Below are positions 47,905-58,426 of a stretch of 64,000 bases of DNA, piece after piece (position 1 is the stretch's first letter; the number at the start of each line of letters is the position of its first letter). A model generated the notes under the pieces. The model had not been told where the DNA came from. It did no database searches and saw only the letters and a list, made by a program, of their open reading frames with translations. Source of the DNA: Artemia franciscana (lineage: Eukaryota > Arthropoda > Branchiopoda > Anostraca > Artemiidae). The position numbers and the translations under genes were made by a program. The stretch is from positions 34,065,411-34,129,410 of the forward strand of contig NC_088883.1 in NCBI RefSeq assembly GCF_032884065.1. The letters are read 5' to 3'.

Positions 47905-48230
47905 TTATACAGATTTCAAAATATTAGTTGTGCTAAATCTTTCAGAATTATGATTCAAATTTAAAATATCTGTACGCCGCTTAAACTTGAAAGATTCTGA
48001 AACAAGTCACCTACTGGAACCAATTCCTGGTTTTAGTAGCGATACAAAGTACTATTTAACCCAATTTGATTTTGGGTTAAAGTGGAGAAATTTTTGTTAA
48101 GATTTATTTTAGAAGTGAAGTGATTATGCCTACTTGTTTTCTTTTCTTAGATACCCCAATAAACATTGCCACTTCTAGTGCTATCTTGGGCTTGAGTATA
48201 TCTGGTATTAATTCAAGGGAGGAGAGAGGA
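47905..48230 (-). pseudogene. Diverged duplicate of the MIF4G-like exon and its intron flank
   Basis: 48151-48222 on the minus strand reads LELIPDILKPKIALEVAMF, a copy of LELIPAALKPGITLEMAIV in the exon at 48485-48678. The donor is destroyed: the real exon has TCT|GTAAGT, here TCT is followed by AAGAAA. The intronic flank is duplicated too (AACAAGTCACCTAC against AACAAGTCGGCTAC), with about 130 bp inserted between. The 5' part of the exon is missing, so this is an exon relic rather than an alternative exon. Confidence 0.75.
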
Positions 48231-48484
48231 ATCCAGAAAAAAGAGTTTTTTGATTTGCTGGGAGGTAAGTCGTTCGACAATGTTTACAGGGAACCCCTCC
48301 CCCCTGTTAGCCGGTGCAATGATAGAGCATTTCAACTTAGCTTTAATTGAATTTTGCCTATGCAATGTGTATATAAAGATTCCACAATATTCAGTTTTAG
48401 CGAAGGTGGAATTAAGCTTCAAAATAAAAATATCTGCACAACAATTAAACTTATAAAAGATCCTTAAACAAGTCGGCTACTTAC

Positions 48485-48678
48485 AGATTCCCTAATAACG
48501 ATTGCCATTTCTAGTGTAATCCCAGGCTTGAGTGCAGCTGGTATTAATTCTAAGAAAGCATTAACCAGAGCTGTAATGGGGTCATCATTGGGCATACGTA
48601 AATGTTTGATGCATTCTTTCATAAAAAAAATGAAGTTGGCATAATGGTTCTGATTTATCTTCAGGATGACTTCCATTT
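48485..48678 (-). CDS. MIF4G-like protein, internal exon
   Basis: 194-bp exon on the minus strand; acceptor TTTCTAG, donor TCT|GTAAGT. Its first two bases complete a Glu codon started by the exon at 58427 (G|AA), and it ends in phase 0. Residues: EMEVILKINQNHYANFIFFM, KECIKHLRMPNDDPITALVN, AFLELIPAALKPGITLEMAI, VIRES. Single-domain MIF4G proteins have at this place a W/H...F..FLGELY..L pattern after ...LLQ...YE. The NHYANFIFFMKECIKHL segment fits that helix pair. Helical, no membrane segment, no catalytic motif. MIF4G proteins link mRNA cap or poly(A) binding factors to translation; that role here is inferred only from the fold guess. Confidence 0.8.
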
Positions 48679-48875
48679 CTAGAAACAAACAGAAATGTGT
48701 TTGGAAAACAGACAGGATATTAATCTGAGAAATCCAGAGGAAGCAAGATAACAGGGGATCAGTGGGAGGAGGAGAAAATAAAATGTCTCAGTCAAATTTT
48801 TCTAATTTATTTGGAGTTGAACTCTAAGCCCCCATGGAGTTTGTGCCAATATTTAAAACTTTATCTTCTTTTACC

Positions 48876-49036
48876 TTGACAAACTCACATACAAATAGGG
48901 ATGAAACGATTCCGAAAAATTGCAAAAATAATTTAGAACAGCCCCTATTCCTATTCTTGATAAACTCACACACAAATAGGGATGAAACGATTCCAAAAAA
49001 ATTACAAAAATAATTTTGAACAGCCCCTATTCCTAT
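48876..49036. repeat. 81-bp tandem duplication
   Basis: AAACTCACATACAAATAGGG and onward repeats after 81 bp (48881 and 48962), with few changes, to CAGCCCCTATTCCTATTCTT. Confidence 0.9.
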
Positions 49037-50399
49037 TCTTAGCAAAATCGACTGTGGCATATTAAAATATATATTAATATATTTTATATTTTATAATACA
49101 GATATATTTTAATTATGCTCAGTGGGAAATTAATAGACCCCTACTGATAAAGGTCAATTTTTTTTCGTTTTAAGTTCAATCATTGACTTACTCATTTTAT
49201 TTTTCAAATCTTCTCATATTTTGCTAGTTCTTAATTTTCATTTTTATCATTTTCCTTTTTATCCGTCGTAAAACTTGCATGCTTTAAAACATTTAGAAAT
49301 GATGTCAATTTTCTTTTCATAGAAACAGGAGACATAAATAAATAAAACAAAAAGAAATCTCAGCAAGAGAGAACCTGAGGAATGGCAGAGGTCACAGAGC
49401 TTCTTGTTAATAATTAAGTTTTCCCGGTTTTCCTTAGAGTAGATGTCTCCACTTTTTGTCTCCTTTTTGGGATTATTTAGGTTGGCGATGGGATTATGAT
49501 TTTTTTCTGAGAGGGGGGATGATTACCCCCTCTCAGAGTTCCAACGCGTCTTAATTTAACTTATTTGTCGGCAAACTAGAATATTTTGTCGGCACATTCT
49601 TTATATCCCCCCCCCCCAAACTCAAAATCATAGGTTCGCCCCTGCCGGAAGGATATTTCAAAATTGAACAAACAGTGGTCCAAGTCTAAGCCAATGAGCT
49701 TGACCCCAGAGTGACAAATGATATAAACTTAAAATAGAAAAGGTATGTATACACAAATGTTGCGTTTTCTTTTAACAGGAAATCAGATATTTTTAGAGCA
49801 CAACAACCACTGCTGACTTTCATGATTTAAATCTAATAAAAAAATGATAATAGTCAGAATATTATGGGGGAAGGGAGTAAAACACTTCCTAAACTTAATT
49901 TTAGTTAGTCTTAACGTAAATCTGTTTTATGAACCCATGAGCAAATATTGAGTTTCAGCTTTGAGCGAGTTGAGTTGAGTTTTTCAAACTTCAAAAACGA
50001 AAAGACGTGGGTTTGTACTTAAGGCAAAACAATACCTTAAAGAATCACCTCGTCCGTCCGTTGCAAGTCTTTTTAGTTTGTGTGGCTTTAAACTTATTTA
50101 GTTTCAATATGTACCTGCTATTATTGAGTTGCGATCAAAAACACCTATTAAACATATTACATTATTTGCTTATTGTGCTTCAGACCTCAATAAGCTGCAA
50201 TTCGTTCTTTTTTAGACAAAAAGAAATCATGCTGAATTTATCTGTCAGGATAAATTAAAAGTCCTTTCTTGTTAGTCCTTGATCCTTCCTTAAAAGGTTC
50301 TACGGAGATACAAGATTCTTTAACTCTAATTATTATTCCCATTTTCAACTATGATTTTCGGTATAGTAGGAAGAACGTAGGCGTATGGATAAGGAATTA

Positions 50400-51190
50400 A
50401 ACAGCTCGCGGTAACGAACTGAAAGTAATGAGCGGTGTGGCTCAATAGTAACCGAAACTCTAAGAAACAGAGTCTTGATAACAATAGATACATCAAGAGA
50501 ATTGAATTTTGATGCTTATTCAAAATATTTAAAATTCACCAAATTAAATGGCACACATTAAAAGTTACAAGCCTGAAACAATTTCTGAGAAAGGGGGAAA
50601 CACTTCCAAAACATCAAGTAATCATAATGAAAATGACACCATTTGATTAAGCATACCAGACAACCGTACTGCAGAGTTTTCAAGATCCTATGTGAAAAAA
50701 ATGTGGAATTTTGCATTTTTTGCCGGAAGAAAGATCACGAATGTGTGTTTATTTGTTTTTCCCAAGGGTGATCTTATGGAACCAGTGACCGTAGAAGCTC
50801 GGGAGAGGATCCATTTGACTGGAAAACAAAAGTTCTAGTGCCCTTTTTAAGTGACCAAAAATATTGGAGAGCAGCTAGCCCTCCCCCCACACTTATTTTT
50901 CCCCAAAGTCACCCGATCAAAATTTTGAGTTAGCCATTTTTCAGCATAGTCGAAAAGTCTAATAATTATGTGTTTGAGGATGACTTAACCCCTCCAGATT
51001 CCCCAAGTAAAGTGCTGCAAGTTATGAACTTTGCCCACTGCATTGTATAGTGTTGTTTATTGGGAAGAATATAGATGCTTTTAGGGGAGATTTTTCAGGT
51101 GGATGGGGAGATAGTTACGTGGGAGGATCTTACCATGGATAAATTTTCCGTGGGAAAAGGGATTCTTCCATGGAGAGGTAGCCGAATTTC
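50400..51190 (-). repeat. Composite repeat, inverted copy with hairpin terminus
   Basis: Inverted relative to 36760-37655: hairpin CAGCTCGCGGTAACGAACTG (50402-50421), then GGCTCAATAGTAACCGAAAC, TGCCGGAAGAAAGATCAC, the array unit GTTCTAGTGCCCTTTTTAAG, CAAAATTTTGAGTTAGCCAT and GGGAGGATCTTACCATGGA. It ends at the palindrome that starts near 51195. More diverged than the other two copies. Confidence 0.75.
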
Positions 51191-51194
51191 CCAG

Positions 51195-51570
51195 CATTAT
51201 CAAAAAATGATCAGAAATCAAATAAAAAAACAAGGTTTTCCAACGAAAGTAAGGAGCAACGTTAGGACTTTAAACGAACAGAAATTATTATGTGTATGAA
51301 GGAATTCATCCCCTCCTCAATGCCTCACTCTTTACGCTAAAGTTTTTTTTAAACTTTTAAAAGAGGTTATTATTTTAATTAAACGGCCTTTATTATTCAG
51401 GAGTCATTCTTAAGAATTGGGACGACATTCGACCTTTAGCGTAAAGATGGGGGTGGTGAGGAGGGGGCGACCCCCTTACATACGTAATAGTTTCTGTTCG
51501 TTTCAAGCTCTAATGTTGCTCCTTTTTTCAGTTGAAAAACCTTGCTATTTTTTTTTTATTTAATTAAGCC
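51195..51570. repeat. Palindromic repeat, diverged copy
   Basis: Left arm GAAAGTAAGGAGCAACGTTA, ACGAACAGAAATTATTA, CCCCTCCTCAATGCCTCACT and TTACGCTAAAG; right arm CTTTAGCGTAAAGA, GGTGAGGAGGGGGCGACCCC, AATAGTTTCTGTTCGTTT and TGTTGCTCCTTTTTTCAG. Spacer about 85 bp. Arms are clearly mismatched, so older than 35358-35654. Confidence 0.8.
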
Positions 51571-51572
51571 AA

Positions 51573-51712
51573 GAGGTGAAGACATCGACCAGGAGACATG
51601 CTTCACGATCTTAGGAAGTACAGAAGCTTCCAGTAGGGACTTCGAAGAAGAACTGCGCACCAGAATAGCCCTAGCCAACGCAGAATTTCATAGAGCTTCA
51701 GTAGTCTGGTAA
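51573..51712 (+). pseudogene. RTE-like retrotransposon fragment
   Basis: Reads TCFTILGSTEASSRDFEEEL then RTRIALANAEFHRASVVW and stop. This is the FxxLGS...RI..A...F segment after the RT palm. It is the same family as the fragment at 53006-53334. Confidence 0.7.
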
Positions 51713-51739
51713 TTCACTAGTCTGGTATGTCTCTCATGT

Positions 51740-52015
51740 CTAAGATGCTCCATTTTTAATTCGGATCGGATCCGGGGATATTGGGGGTTGAGGGAGGAAA
51801 CAGAAATCTTGGAAACCGGAAATCTTGGAAAACGCTTAGAGTGGAGAGATCGTGATGAAAGTTGATGGGAAGAAACAAGCACAAGCTCTAGATACGTGAT
51901 TGAGATAACAAAACCGGATCCGATCTCTTTGGGGGGATTTCTAGTGCTTTGGCGAGTTAGCTAGATCGGTAACTCTAGTACCGAGCCTAATTTTAGGTTC
52001 CGACTTCGTCACAAG
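51740..52015 (-). repeat. Inverted piece of the ~285-bp array family
   Basis: Minus-strand words match the 39-41 kb unit: ...CACTCTAAGCGTTTTCCAAG, ATTTCTGTTTCCTCCC, CGGATCCGA. It is followed at 52022-52085 by the right end of the GGGTAACTTATAA MITE family (GTTGACACTGCGCGAGTTTC, GTAAGTTACCC). Confidence 0.5.
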
Positions 52016-53005
52016 TGCCATAGGAGCTCTTTTTTTTTCTTGTTGACACTGCGCGAGTTTCCATTCTTGTAAGTTACCCATAATCTTTGGGCTGAAGTCC
52101 AGTGGTTTAGTTTTCCCTCTTTATTACCCTATACCTTAGTTTCTCTAGTACCTCCAGACGCACACAGGGTGTTAGTGAGTAGCCTCCAGTCTTCCCTTAC
52201 ACGGGGTGCTGCATAAATGTTCTCCCACACTGGAACGAGATTCGTCTAAAGGACTCTTCTTTCATGTTCGTACGTCCCACGGAGTGTGTTCTCTGTCTTT
52301 TTTGGTGACATATGCCTGCTGATTGCCAGTGGAAAAGCATTTTTTAAGTCTATGGTCTGGCATGCAGAGGTATATATCCAAGGTATCGCCATCTCGGTTG
52401 TCTCACGTCTGGTTGGCGTGTACGGGTACGATTCTCCCCGCTGCTAGCATGTTCAGGGTTAACAACTGGACACGTTTTAGGTCGAAAGGACACATTCCCA
52501 TGTGCTGGGACGCAATGACATAAGAGGGCAAAAAGTGAAACATTGTTGAAACTTGGAATATAAAAGAAAGAAGAGGGACATATTTTGTAAATTTATGACA
52601 TAAAACAAAATATTCCAACTTTGGAAATATTTCCCCAAATGTAAATTTTCACCAAAGTAGTGCTTTTTCTTTTTTCTTTTTTTTTGAGCATCCAGGTTAT
52701 GCCAAAGATGTCGTAAGTAAAGGACTTTCTCCAAATGAGAGATCTACATATTTATACGGGTTTCGTGCTTTCACACTAAGTAATTTTGCTTGAATGTTTT
52801 GTATGGATATTTTTCGCTCTCATTATATTTAATGTTAACTGGTCACTTTGAAAGAGGTTTAAATAACGTCTTTTGGTCAATAATGCAACTGCTAAAAAAA
52901 ACCTCTAGTTTTTGAGATTTCAAGACGGACACATTTTAGCTAAAAATGACACATTTTCGGATGCTCAGGGGACACATACATGGACCAAAAGTTGGCAACC
53001 CTGGA

Positions 53006-53334
53006 CATGTTCACTCCAATTGATCCTTAGGATCCGACGAAGATAATTATTCTCAAAAGCAGTAACGTGCTTCTTCTGTTCTAGAGTTAACTTTCAGCAT
53101 TCCAAAGTGACTCGAAGCAGACAGAACATTTATCTGGAACAGTCTGAGTTTCTCAGAGTACACGGGAGATTTCCAGACTAGTGAAGCTCTATGAAATACT
53201 GCTTTGGCTAGGGCTATTCTGGTGCGCAGTTCTTTTTCGAAGTCCCAATTGGAAGCTACTGTACTTCCTAAGACCATGAAGTGTGTCCTCGGCACTTCCA
53301 GATGAGCTAGGATGATGAAAGTTGGCAGGCGCAT
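53006..53334 (-). pseudogene. RTE-like retrotransposon fragment, thumb region
   Basis: The minus strand reads VLGSTVASNWDFEKELRTRI, ALAKAVFHRASLVWKSPVYS, EKLRLFQINVLS, then after frame changes AFENNYLRRILRINWSEHV. Typical of the region between the RT palm and the C-terminus in RTE-like elements. Flanked by a TTGGCAACCCTGG scrap on one side and an array piece on the other. Confidence 0.75.
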
Positions 53335-53339
53335 CAGGG

Positions 53340-53510
53340 ACCAGAACAGATTAAATTAAAAATAGTCACTTTTCGACCATCTGGGGGGGGGAGGGGAGAG
53401 GGGCGGTTAATTCGGAAAAATTAGGAAAAATGAGTTTTTTTTAAACTTACGAACGGGTGATCGGATGTTATTGAAACTTGATATTTAGAAAGACCTCGCG
53501 TCTCACGTCT
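53340..53510 (-). repeat. Inverted piece of the ~285-bp array family
   Basis: The minus strand shows TATCAAGTTTCAATAACATC, GATCACCCGTTCGTAAGTTT and GAATTAACCGCCCC, matching the last unit near 40720-40860. Confidence 0.65.
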
Positions 53511-53821
53511 GCTGACCACGTGCCTCTGGATATGGGGTTTCTCCCCTAACTAAACACTCCGATCAGGACGGCCGCAACCTCATGTGGCGGGTGGAGCCCA
53601 CCCCGGGAATCTCAGTACCTAGGTTTAACCTAGCTCTAATCAGATTCCAGGCCTAGGGTCGGTTGGGCTAGCGACCCTCCACCCGAAAATTAAGTGCTAC
53701 GAAAAGTGACAATATAGCCTCGGACCCAGATTCCCTTTTAAGATCTCGACCATACGCGCGTCAATGGACATGCTGACGACGTCAGAAAGACTGACAGACT
53801 AAACCTTATGGACCGAACCTA

Positions 53822-54160
53822 CTCTCTGAAGAACTTCGCAAGAATAAAGTGTCAATCGCAGGTCTTACAGAAACACGTCTTACCGGAAGCGGAGAAGAGC
53901 GAATAGGTAACAGTGACTCATTGCTCTGGTCTGGAGGAAGCTCGAGAAGGAATGGTGTTGGCCCTGCACTAAATAGCCTTACAAGAAAGGCCTTACTTTT
54001 ACACGAAGCTGTATCGGACAGATTAATGAAGGCCCGCTTTGGACATAAACATGGCAAGATGACTGTCATCATATGCTATGCCCGACCAACGATTCTGATG
54101 ATCCAACTAAGGAGGATTTCTACTCTGCTTTGTCCAGATGCCTTGCAACAGTTCCCCCCA
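53822..54160 (+). pseudogene. RTE-like endonuclease, N-terminal part, frameshifted
   Basis: Reads SEELRKNKVSIAGLTETRLT then GSGEERIG, the AP-endonuclease E motif region (…GLTETRL), and GKMTVIICYA. The frame shifts near 54083-54090 (NDSDDPTKEDFYSALSRC is in another frame) and again in the run of six C at 54154-54159, after which the long frame at 54138-56684 takes over. A stop upstream of 53800 suggests another break before this. One missing base in a C-run could be a sequencing error. Confidence 0.75.
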
Positions 54161-56684
54161 TGATATAACCGTTCTCCTTGGCGACTTTAATGCGACAGTG
54201 CGCGATGATATGGGTTTATGGCGTGGCACAGTTGGTCCTGTATCCCCCGACCTACTTAACGACAATGGGCTTCGCTTACTTGAACTGTGCCGATCTCACG
54301 ACCTCTACATTGCAAACACCTACTTCCAACGCAAAACTATTCATCAGTACACGTGGTATAGTAATGACGGTCGTACAAAGAAGATGATTGACTACGTCAT
54401 TATTTCCAAACGCTGGAGATCATTGGTGAAGAACTGCAGAACTTACAGATCAGCAGAGCTTGGAAACGCAGACCATAGGCTTGTGTGCGCCGATCTTCGG
54501 CTTCGCCTCCATGCACAACGATCGAAAAGAAAACCCGTCGCTGCAGATATTGGGAAACTAAAGGAACCAGATACTCGCCAGAAGTACAGTATCGAGATAT
54601 CGAATCGCTTCGAGGCCCTTGGCTCACTTAATAGCAGCGAAGATCTCTGGAAGCATTTCAAATTGCAGACCAGTGAAGCAGCACAACTAGTGCTTGGCAA
54701 GAGGAGTTATCCAAAGAAATCGTGGCTAACTAATGAAACACTGCAAGTCATAGAGCAAAGACGGAAGGCAAGTCTTCTTGGGGATAGGACCACATATCGG
54801 AGGCTCAATGGAGTGCGGAACAGACTCATTCACCGGGATAGAGCCCAGTTTGTTGCAAGGAAAGCCGATGAAATTGAGCTAGCTGCAAAAAAGAAAGACA
54901 TGGGCAGCCTATTCAAGCATCTCCGAGACCTCACTGAAAATACCTTGAAAACTCCCACCTTGGGTCCCGTCCTGTCAAGGGATGGTGCACTTCTCTCTGA
55001 TGAAGGTTCTTGTCTTGAGCGGTGGAAGGACCACTTCTGTTCGCTCCTCAACAATACTGGTCCGTCTGCGCCTCCTAATGATAGTCCCAGCCAACCTTGC
55101 AGTCAAAGACCTGGAACAGATGTTCCTCCAGATGAGCCTTTCAGCCCCTCAGAAATTGGACATGCAGTAAAAAGACTCAAGAATAATAAAGCTACGGGTA
55201 TCTGTGGCTTAAACTCAGAGCTGCTAAAATATGGAGGTCCTGCAATGCTCCTGTTTCTACACACCCTGTTCTCTACAATCTGGCAAACAGAGATAATTCC
55301 TGAGGATTGGCGGAAGGGTGTCATCATCCCCTTATGGAAGAGAAAAGGCTCGAGAAGCGACTGCTCCAACTACTGGGGAATAACCCTACTGTCAGTCCCT
55401 GGCAAACTGTTTTCAATGGTCCTGCTGGATCGATGTCGGAGCATCATTCGAAAAATCCGGCGACCGGAGCAAGCTGGTTTTATGTCGGATCGTTCAACCA
55501 TCGAGCAGATTTTCACGATTCGACAAATAGTAGAGAAGACCACAGAGTTCCGACAGAAAGCATTTATTGCCTTCGTTGACTTCCGTGCTGCATTTGACTC
55601 AGTCGATCGAAAAGCTCTTTGGCGGATCCTAGAGTTGACTGGCCTACCCGAGAAATATTGCAGACTTCTCAAGGCGCTGCACCATGGGACGGAGAGCTGT
55701 GTACAAGTAAATGGTCAGCGCAGCCCGTTCTTTCAAATCACGACAGGGGTGCGCCAAGGATGTGCAGTGGCCCCAGAGCTCTTCAATGTCATCATAGATT
55801 ACGTTATGACAAAAACCACTTCACGTCTCAGCTTTGGGCTCAAATTCGGAGATCATACCATCACAGATGTCGATTTTGCCGATGACTTGGCCATTCTGGC
55901 GGACTCCATGGAGCAGCTGCTGGAAGCGCTCCGAATTCTGCGAGAAGAGGCTGCCAAAGTAGGACTACATATAAACTGGAACCAAACTAAAATTATGGCC
56001 ATAGACCCGTCTTCTCCTGCTGTTAACTCTCCAGTTAGCCTGGACAGCACCACTAGCATCGAGGTTGTCAAAGACTTCACCTACCTGGGCTCCTTAATTT
56101 TTTCAAATGGCTCACTTCTCCCCGAGCTGCAGGCAAGATTATCTAAAGCGTCTTCTGTCATGGGTAGACTGAACCGTCACCTCTGGCGAAAACCAAATAT
56201 CAGTCGCACAACGAAACTGCGGATCTTCAACGCTCTAGTCGGTTCTGTGATGCTTTACGGAGCTGAGACATGGCAAGCATCAGCTGCAACCCTCAAGAAA
56301 ATAGACGTATTTCATGCAAAGAGCCCGAGGAGGATTGAGGGCCTACGATGGTCTGACTTCGTCAGCAATGAAAAGCTTCTGCAGCTCACAAAGCAGTCTT
56401 GGTTTTCGTCTCAAGCAGCCGAGCGAACCTTACGATGGTTCGGGCATCTGCTTCGAATGCCACCACATCTACCCGCAAAGATGATCTATGACTTCGACCC
56501 AATCAAAGTTGGTTGGAAGCGACCTCGAGGCCGACCGAAGAAACGTTGGTCCGACAGCCTGTCCGAGTTCTTAGCGAAGGCAAACATCAAACAGGGCGAA
56601 GAGCAAATACTCGCCATGGACCGAAGTGGGTGGAGGAGGCAGACGTCACTCTCTACGCCGAGCAGTGCCCGGCAGGAGACTTAA
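54138..56684 (+). CDS. RTE-like endonuclease/reverse transcriptase, 848 codons open
   Basis: Longest open frame in the window. The listed ATG is formal; the protein should continue from the endonuclease upstream. It opens in the endonuclease with VLLGDFNATV (residues 12-21) and ADHRLVCADL near 110. RT motifs follow: KNNKATGICGLNSELLKYGG (about 347), NYWGITLLSVPGKL (about 410), PEQAGFMSDRST, FVDFRAAFDSVDR (catalytic Asp, about 480), GVRQGCAVAPELFN (about 538) and FADDLA (about 579) with both aspartates. The C-terminus has DFTYLGS, GAETW, RWFGHLLRMP and a basic GRPKKRW. All catalytic residues expected for RT are visible and there is no internal stop, so it is young. It encodes self-mobilising functions and is not a host gene. 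Confidence 0.88.
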   Translation: MPCNSSPHDITVLLGDFNATVRDDMGLWRGTVGPVSPDLLNDNGLRLLELCRSHDLYIANTYFQRKTIHQYTWYSNDGRTKKMIDYVIISKRWRSLVKNCRTYRSAELGNADHRLVCADLRLRLHAQRSKRKPVAADIGKLKEPDTRQKYSIEISNRFEALGSLNSSEDLWKHFKLQTSEAAQLVLGKRSYPKKSWLTNETLQVIEQRRKASLLGDRTTYRRLNGVRNRLIHRDRAQFVARKADEIELAAKKKDMGSLFKHLRDLTENTLKTPTLGPVLSRDGALLSDEGSCLERWKDHFCSLLNNTGPSAPPNDSPSQPCSQRPGTDVPPDEPFSPSEIGHAVKRLKNNKATGICGLNSELLKYGGPAMLLFLHTLFSTIWQTEIIPEDWRKGVIIPLWKRKGSRSDCSNYWGITLLSVPGKLFSMVLLDRCRSIIRKIRRPEQAGFMSDRSTIEQIFTIRQIVEKTTEFRQKAFIAFVDFRAAFDSVDRKALWRILELTGLPEKYCRLLKALHHGTESCVQVNGQRSPFFQITTGVRQGCAVAPELFNVIIDYVMTKTTSRLSFGLKFGDHTITDVDFADDLAILADSMEQLLEALRILREEAAKVGLHINWNQTKIMAIDPSSPAVNSPVSLDSTTSIEVVKDFTYLGSLIFSNGSLLPELQARLSKASSVMGRLNRHLWRKPNISRTTKLRIFNALVGSVMLYGAETWQASAATLKKIDVFHAKSPRRIEGLRWSDFVSNEKLLQLTKQSWFSSQAAERTLRWFGHLLRMPPHLPAKMIYDFDPIKVGWKRPRGRPKKRWSDSLSEFLAKANIKQGEEQILAMDRSGWRRQTSLSTPSSARQET

Positions 56685-56704
56685 GTCAAGTCAAGTAAGT
56701 CAAG

Positions 56705-58010
56705 ACAAAACTAACATTTTTTAGAATAAAAGAAAACCTTTAAGAGTGGCTAAACTGGACCGCTTGAAGTTTTAGCGAAGTGATATGGGCTAATCCACAT
56801 AAAGCTGGTAATATGAAAAATATTCTTACGAATTTAATTCTTAAATTTCTTCAGCTGCATGTTTGTGCATGTCACACGCCCATCAATTCCTCAAAAACAT
56901 CCAATGAAGATTTTAAGATAGACATTTTGTTAAGCATAGTTGAGAAGACAGTAATTATGTCATTGGATTTGACCTTTAGTATTCAAAAAGACCAAAGGCA
57001 TTCTGGTGAAGCTTTCAGGGAATGTTGAGCTGAGTATTGAACTAATTCAAAATACTTCACTTGCATTTATATTGTCAAAGGGACGGAGCTCAACAATGAC
57101 TGAGGGTATTAAGTTGAAAATTTCAGGGAATGATAAGGAGGATGTGTCTTGAACATTCTCGGAAAGAACTAATAAAATTAAACAGAATATTTGATACATA
57201 ATGATATTAATTGCTGAAAGCTCATCAGTTCAAAATTTAACTTTACTGTAGCTTTTATGGTTATTTTCAATGTTGTAATAAATACAAAAGAAAATATTTG
57301 TTATATGAGTCGTTTCCAGTAAAGCGGCAAAAAGGTAATATTACCAAAAAGGTAATATATGAATATTACTAACAATGTAATATTTGCACGCTACTACTGC
57401 TGCAACCATTTGCTATGGTTTCAATATTTGAAGCAGATCTTTCTTCTGATTTAAAATTCTTCTTACTGTTTAAATTCTTCTTACTGTTTAAGTTTACTTC
57501 TTCAACTGTTTAAGTTTACTGTTTACTTCTTCTAAGTTTACTGTCACTGTTTAAGTTTACTGTTTACTTCTTCTTACTGTTTAAATTCTTAAATTCTTCT
57601 TACTGTTTAGATTCTTCAACTTCATTTGTGTTCTTCTTTGAAGAGCAGTTCGTTGGGTACCAGCCACTTAGCTATTTCTTTTCAATAAACTCTTGTTTGT
57701 AGCGAAGCTATATTTGTCTTGAACAGCCTTGGAAAGAACTAATAAAATTAAACTGAATATTAGATATATAATGATACTAGTTGCTGAAAGCTCATCAGTT
57801 TAAAATTTAATTTTACTGTAATTGTTATGTTTATTTTTAATATTGTTTATATAGCCATTTTGCTATTTCTTTTTCAGCAAAATGTAGGAATGCAGTTGGC
57901 TCCATCAATGCTTTCAGTCAATAAATCTTCGAATTTTGACAATCACTTTCTAATAGACACCTAACTCGTATACCTGACCAAAGAATGAAATTGCAATTAA
58001 ACAACAGAAT
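56705..58010. other. Intron stretch with direct repeats
   Basis: GGAAAGAACTAATAAAATTA...ATAATGATA...GCTGAAAGCTCATCAGTT occurs at about 57160-57285 and again at 57729-57850. Between them, 57440-57620, is a run of imperfect TTCTTCTTACTGTTTAAATT-type units. No coding sequence seen. Confidence 0.6.
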
Positions 58011-58013
58011 AAA

Positions 58014-58172
58014 AATAACAGTTCAAATAGAGATAAATCCTTTTACCAGACACTGAACAACAATGACAAAAGTTTTGGATATTTTGATCACATATACAGT
58101 TACCATCATCACCAGATAGACTATAAAAAGTATATCTGCTTTTTAGATTTATCCCTATTTGAACTATTATTT
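58014..58172. mobile_element. Small MITE, 159 bp, ~28-bp inverted ends
   Basis: AATAACAGTTCAAATAGAGA plus TAAATCC at the left and its inverted form AGATTTATCCCTATTTGAAC plus TATTATT at the right. Interior about 105 bp, non-coding. Confidence 0.65.
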
Positions 58173-58204
58173 GTGTGTCATGGAAATGCAGCGTGGCAAG
58201 AACA

Positions 58205-58372
58205 GATCCAGCATTTTTTTTTCAGGGGGTGGGGCAAAAAAAAAAACTTTGAAAACGCATCAAAAATTTACTCATATACATTTTCGTCACGTTTTTACGA
58301 GTTGGACAAACATTACAGGAGCGGGGTGGTTCTAACCCCATACACCTCCCTCCTCTAGATTCAGCCGTGCAA
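58205..58372 (-). repeat. Short dispersed repeat, G/C-run family (inverted copy)
   Basis: The minus strand shows GTATGGGGTTAGAACC, the AAAACGTGACGAAAATGTAT core and CCACCCCCTGAAAAAAAA, then ATGCTGGATC. Same family as 1620-1795. Confidence 0.5.
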
Positions 58373-58426
58373 TGTGATTTTGGAAAATACCTAAAAAACA
58401 GCATAACAAATAAGAAATAAAATTAC

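Larger units (their letters stand above)
45142..48484 (-). other. Intron of MIF4G-like gene with tandem array
   Basis: 3.3-kb intron between phase-0 exons. It contains the ~127-bp array (45184-46470), one stray unit (46917-47045), an A-run near 46779-46810 and a diverged duplicate of the neighbouring exon (47905-48230). 47050-47900 shows nothing recognisable. Confidence 0.7.
53520..56704 (+). mobile_element. RTE-like non-LTR retrotransposon, nearly complete, ~3.2 kb
   Basis: GC-richer than its surroundings. It has a 5' leader (53520-53800), an endonuclease region with frame breaks, then 848 open codons to 56684, and a 3' end of short TCAAG/AAGTC repeats (56682-56705). Such short-repeat 3' tails and a single EN-RT ORF without gag are typical of RTE-type elements. 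It is inserted antisense in the intron of the MIF4G-like gene. Target duplications were not identified, so both boundaries are approximate. Confidence 0.8.
48679..58426 (-). other. Large intron (9.7 kb) of MIF4G-like gene
   Basis: It lies between phase-1-compatible exons and holds a tandem 81-bp duplication, one inverted composite repeat, three retrotransposon pieces, an RTE-like element antisense to the gene and small MITEs. 49040-50390 and 52090-53000 show nothing I recognise beyond C/G-run scraps (49490-49640). Confidence 0.65.
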
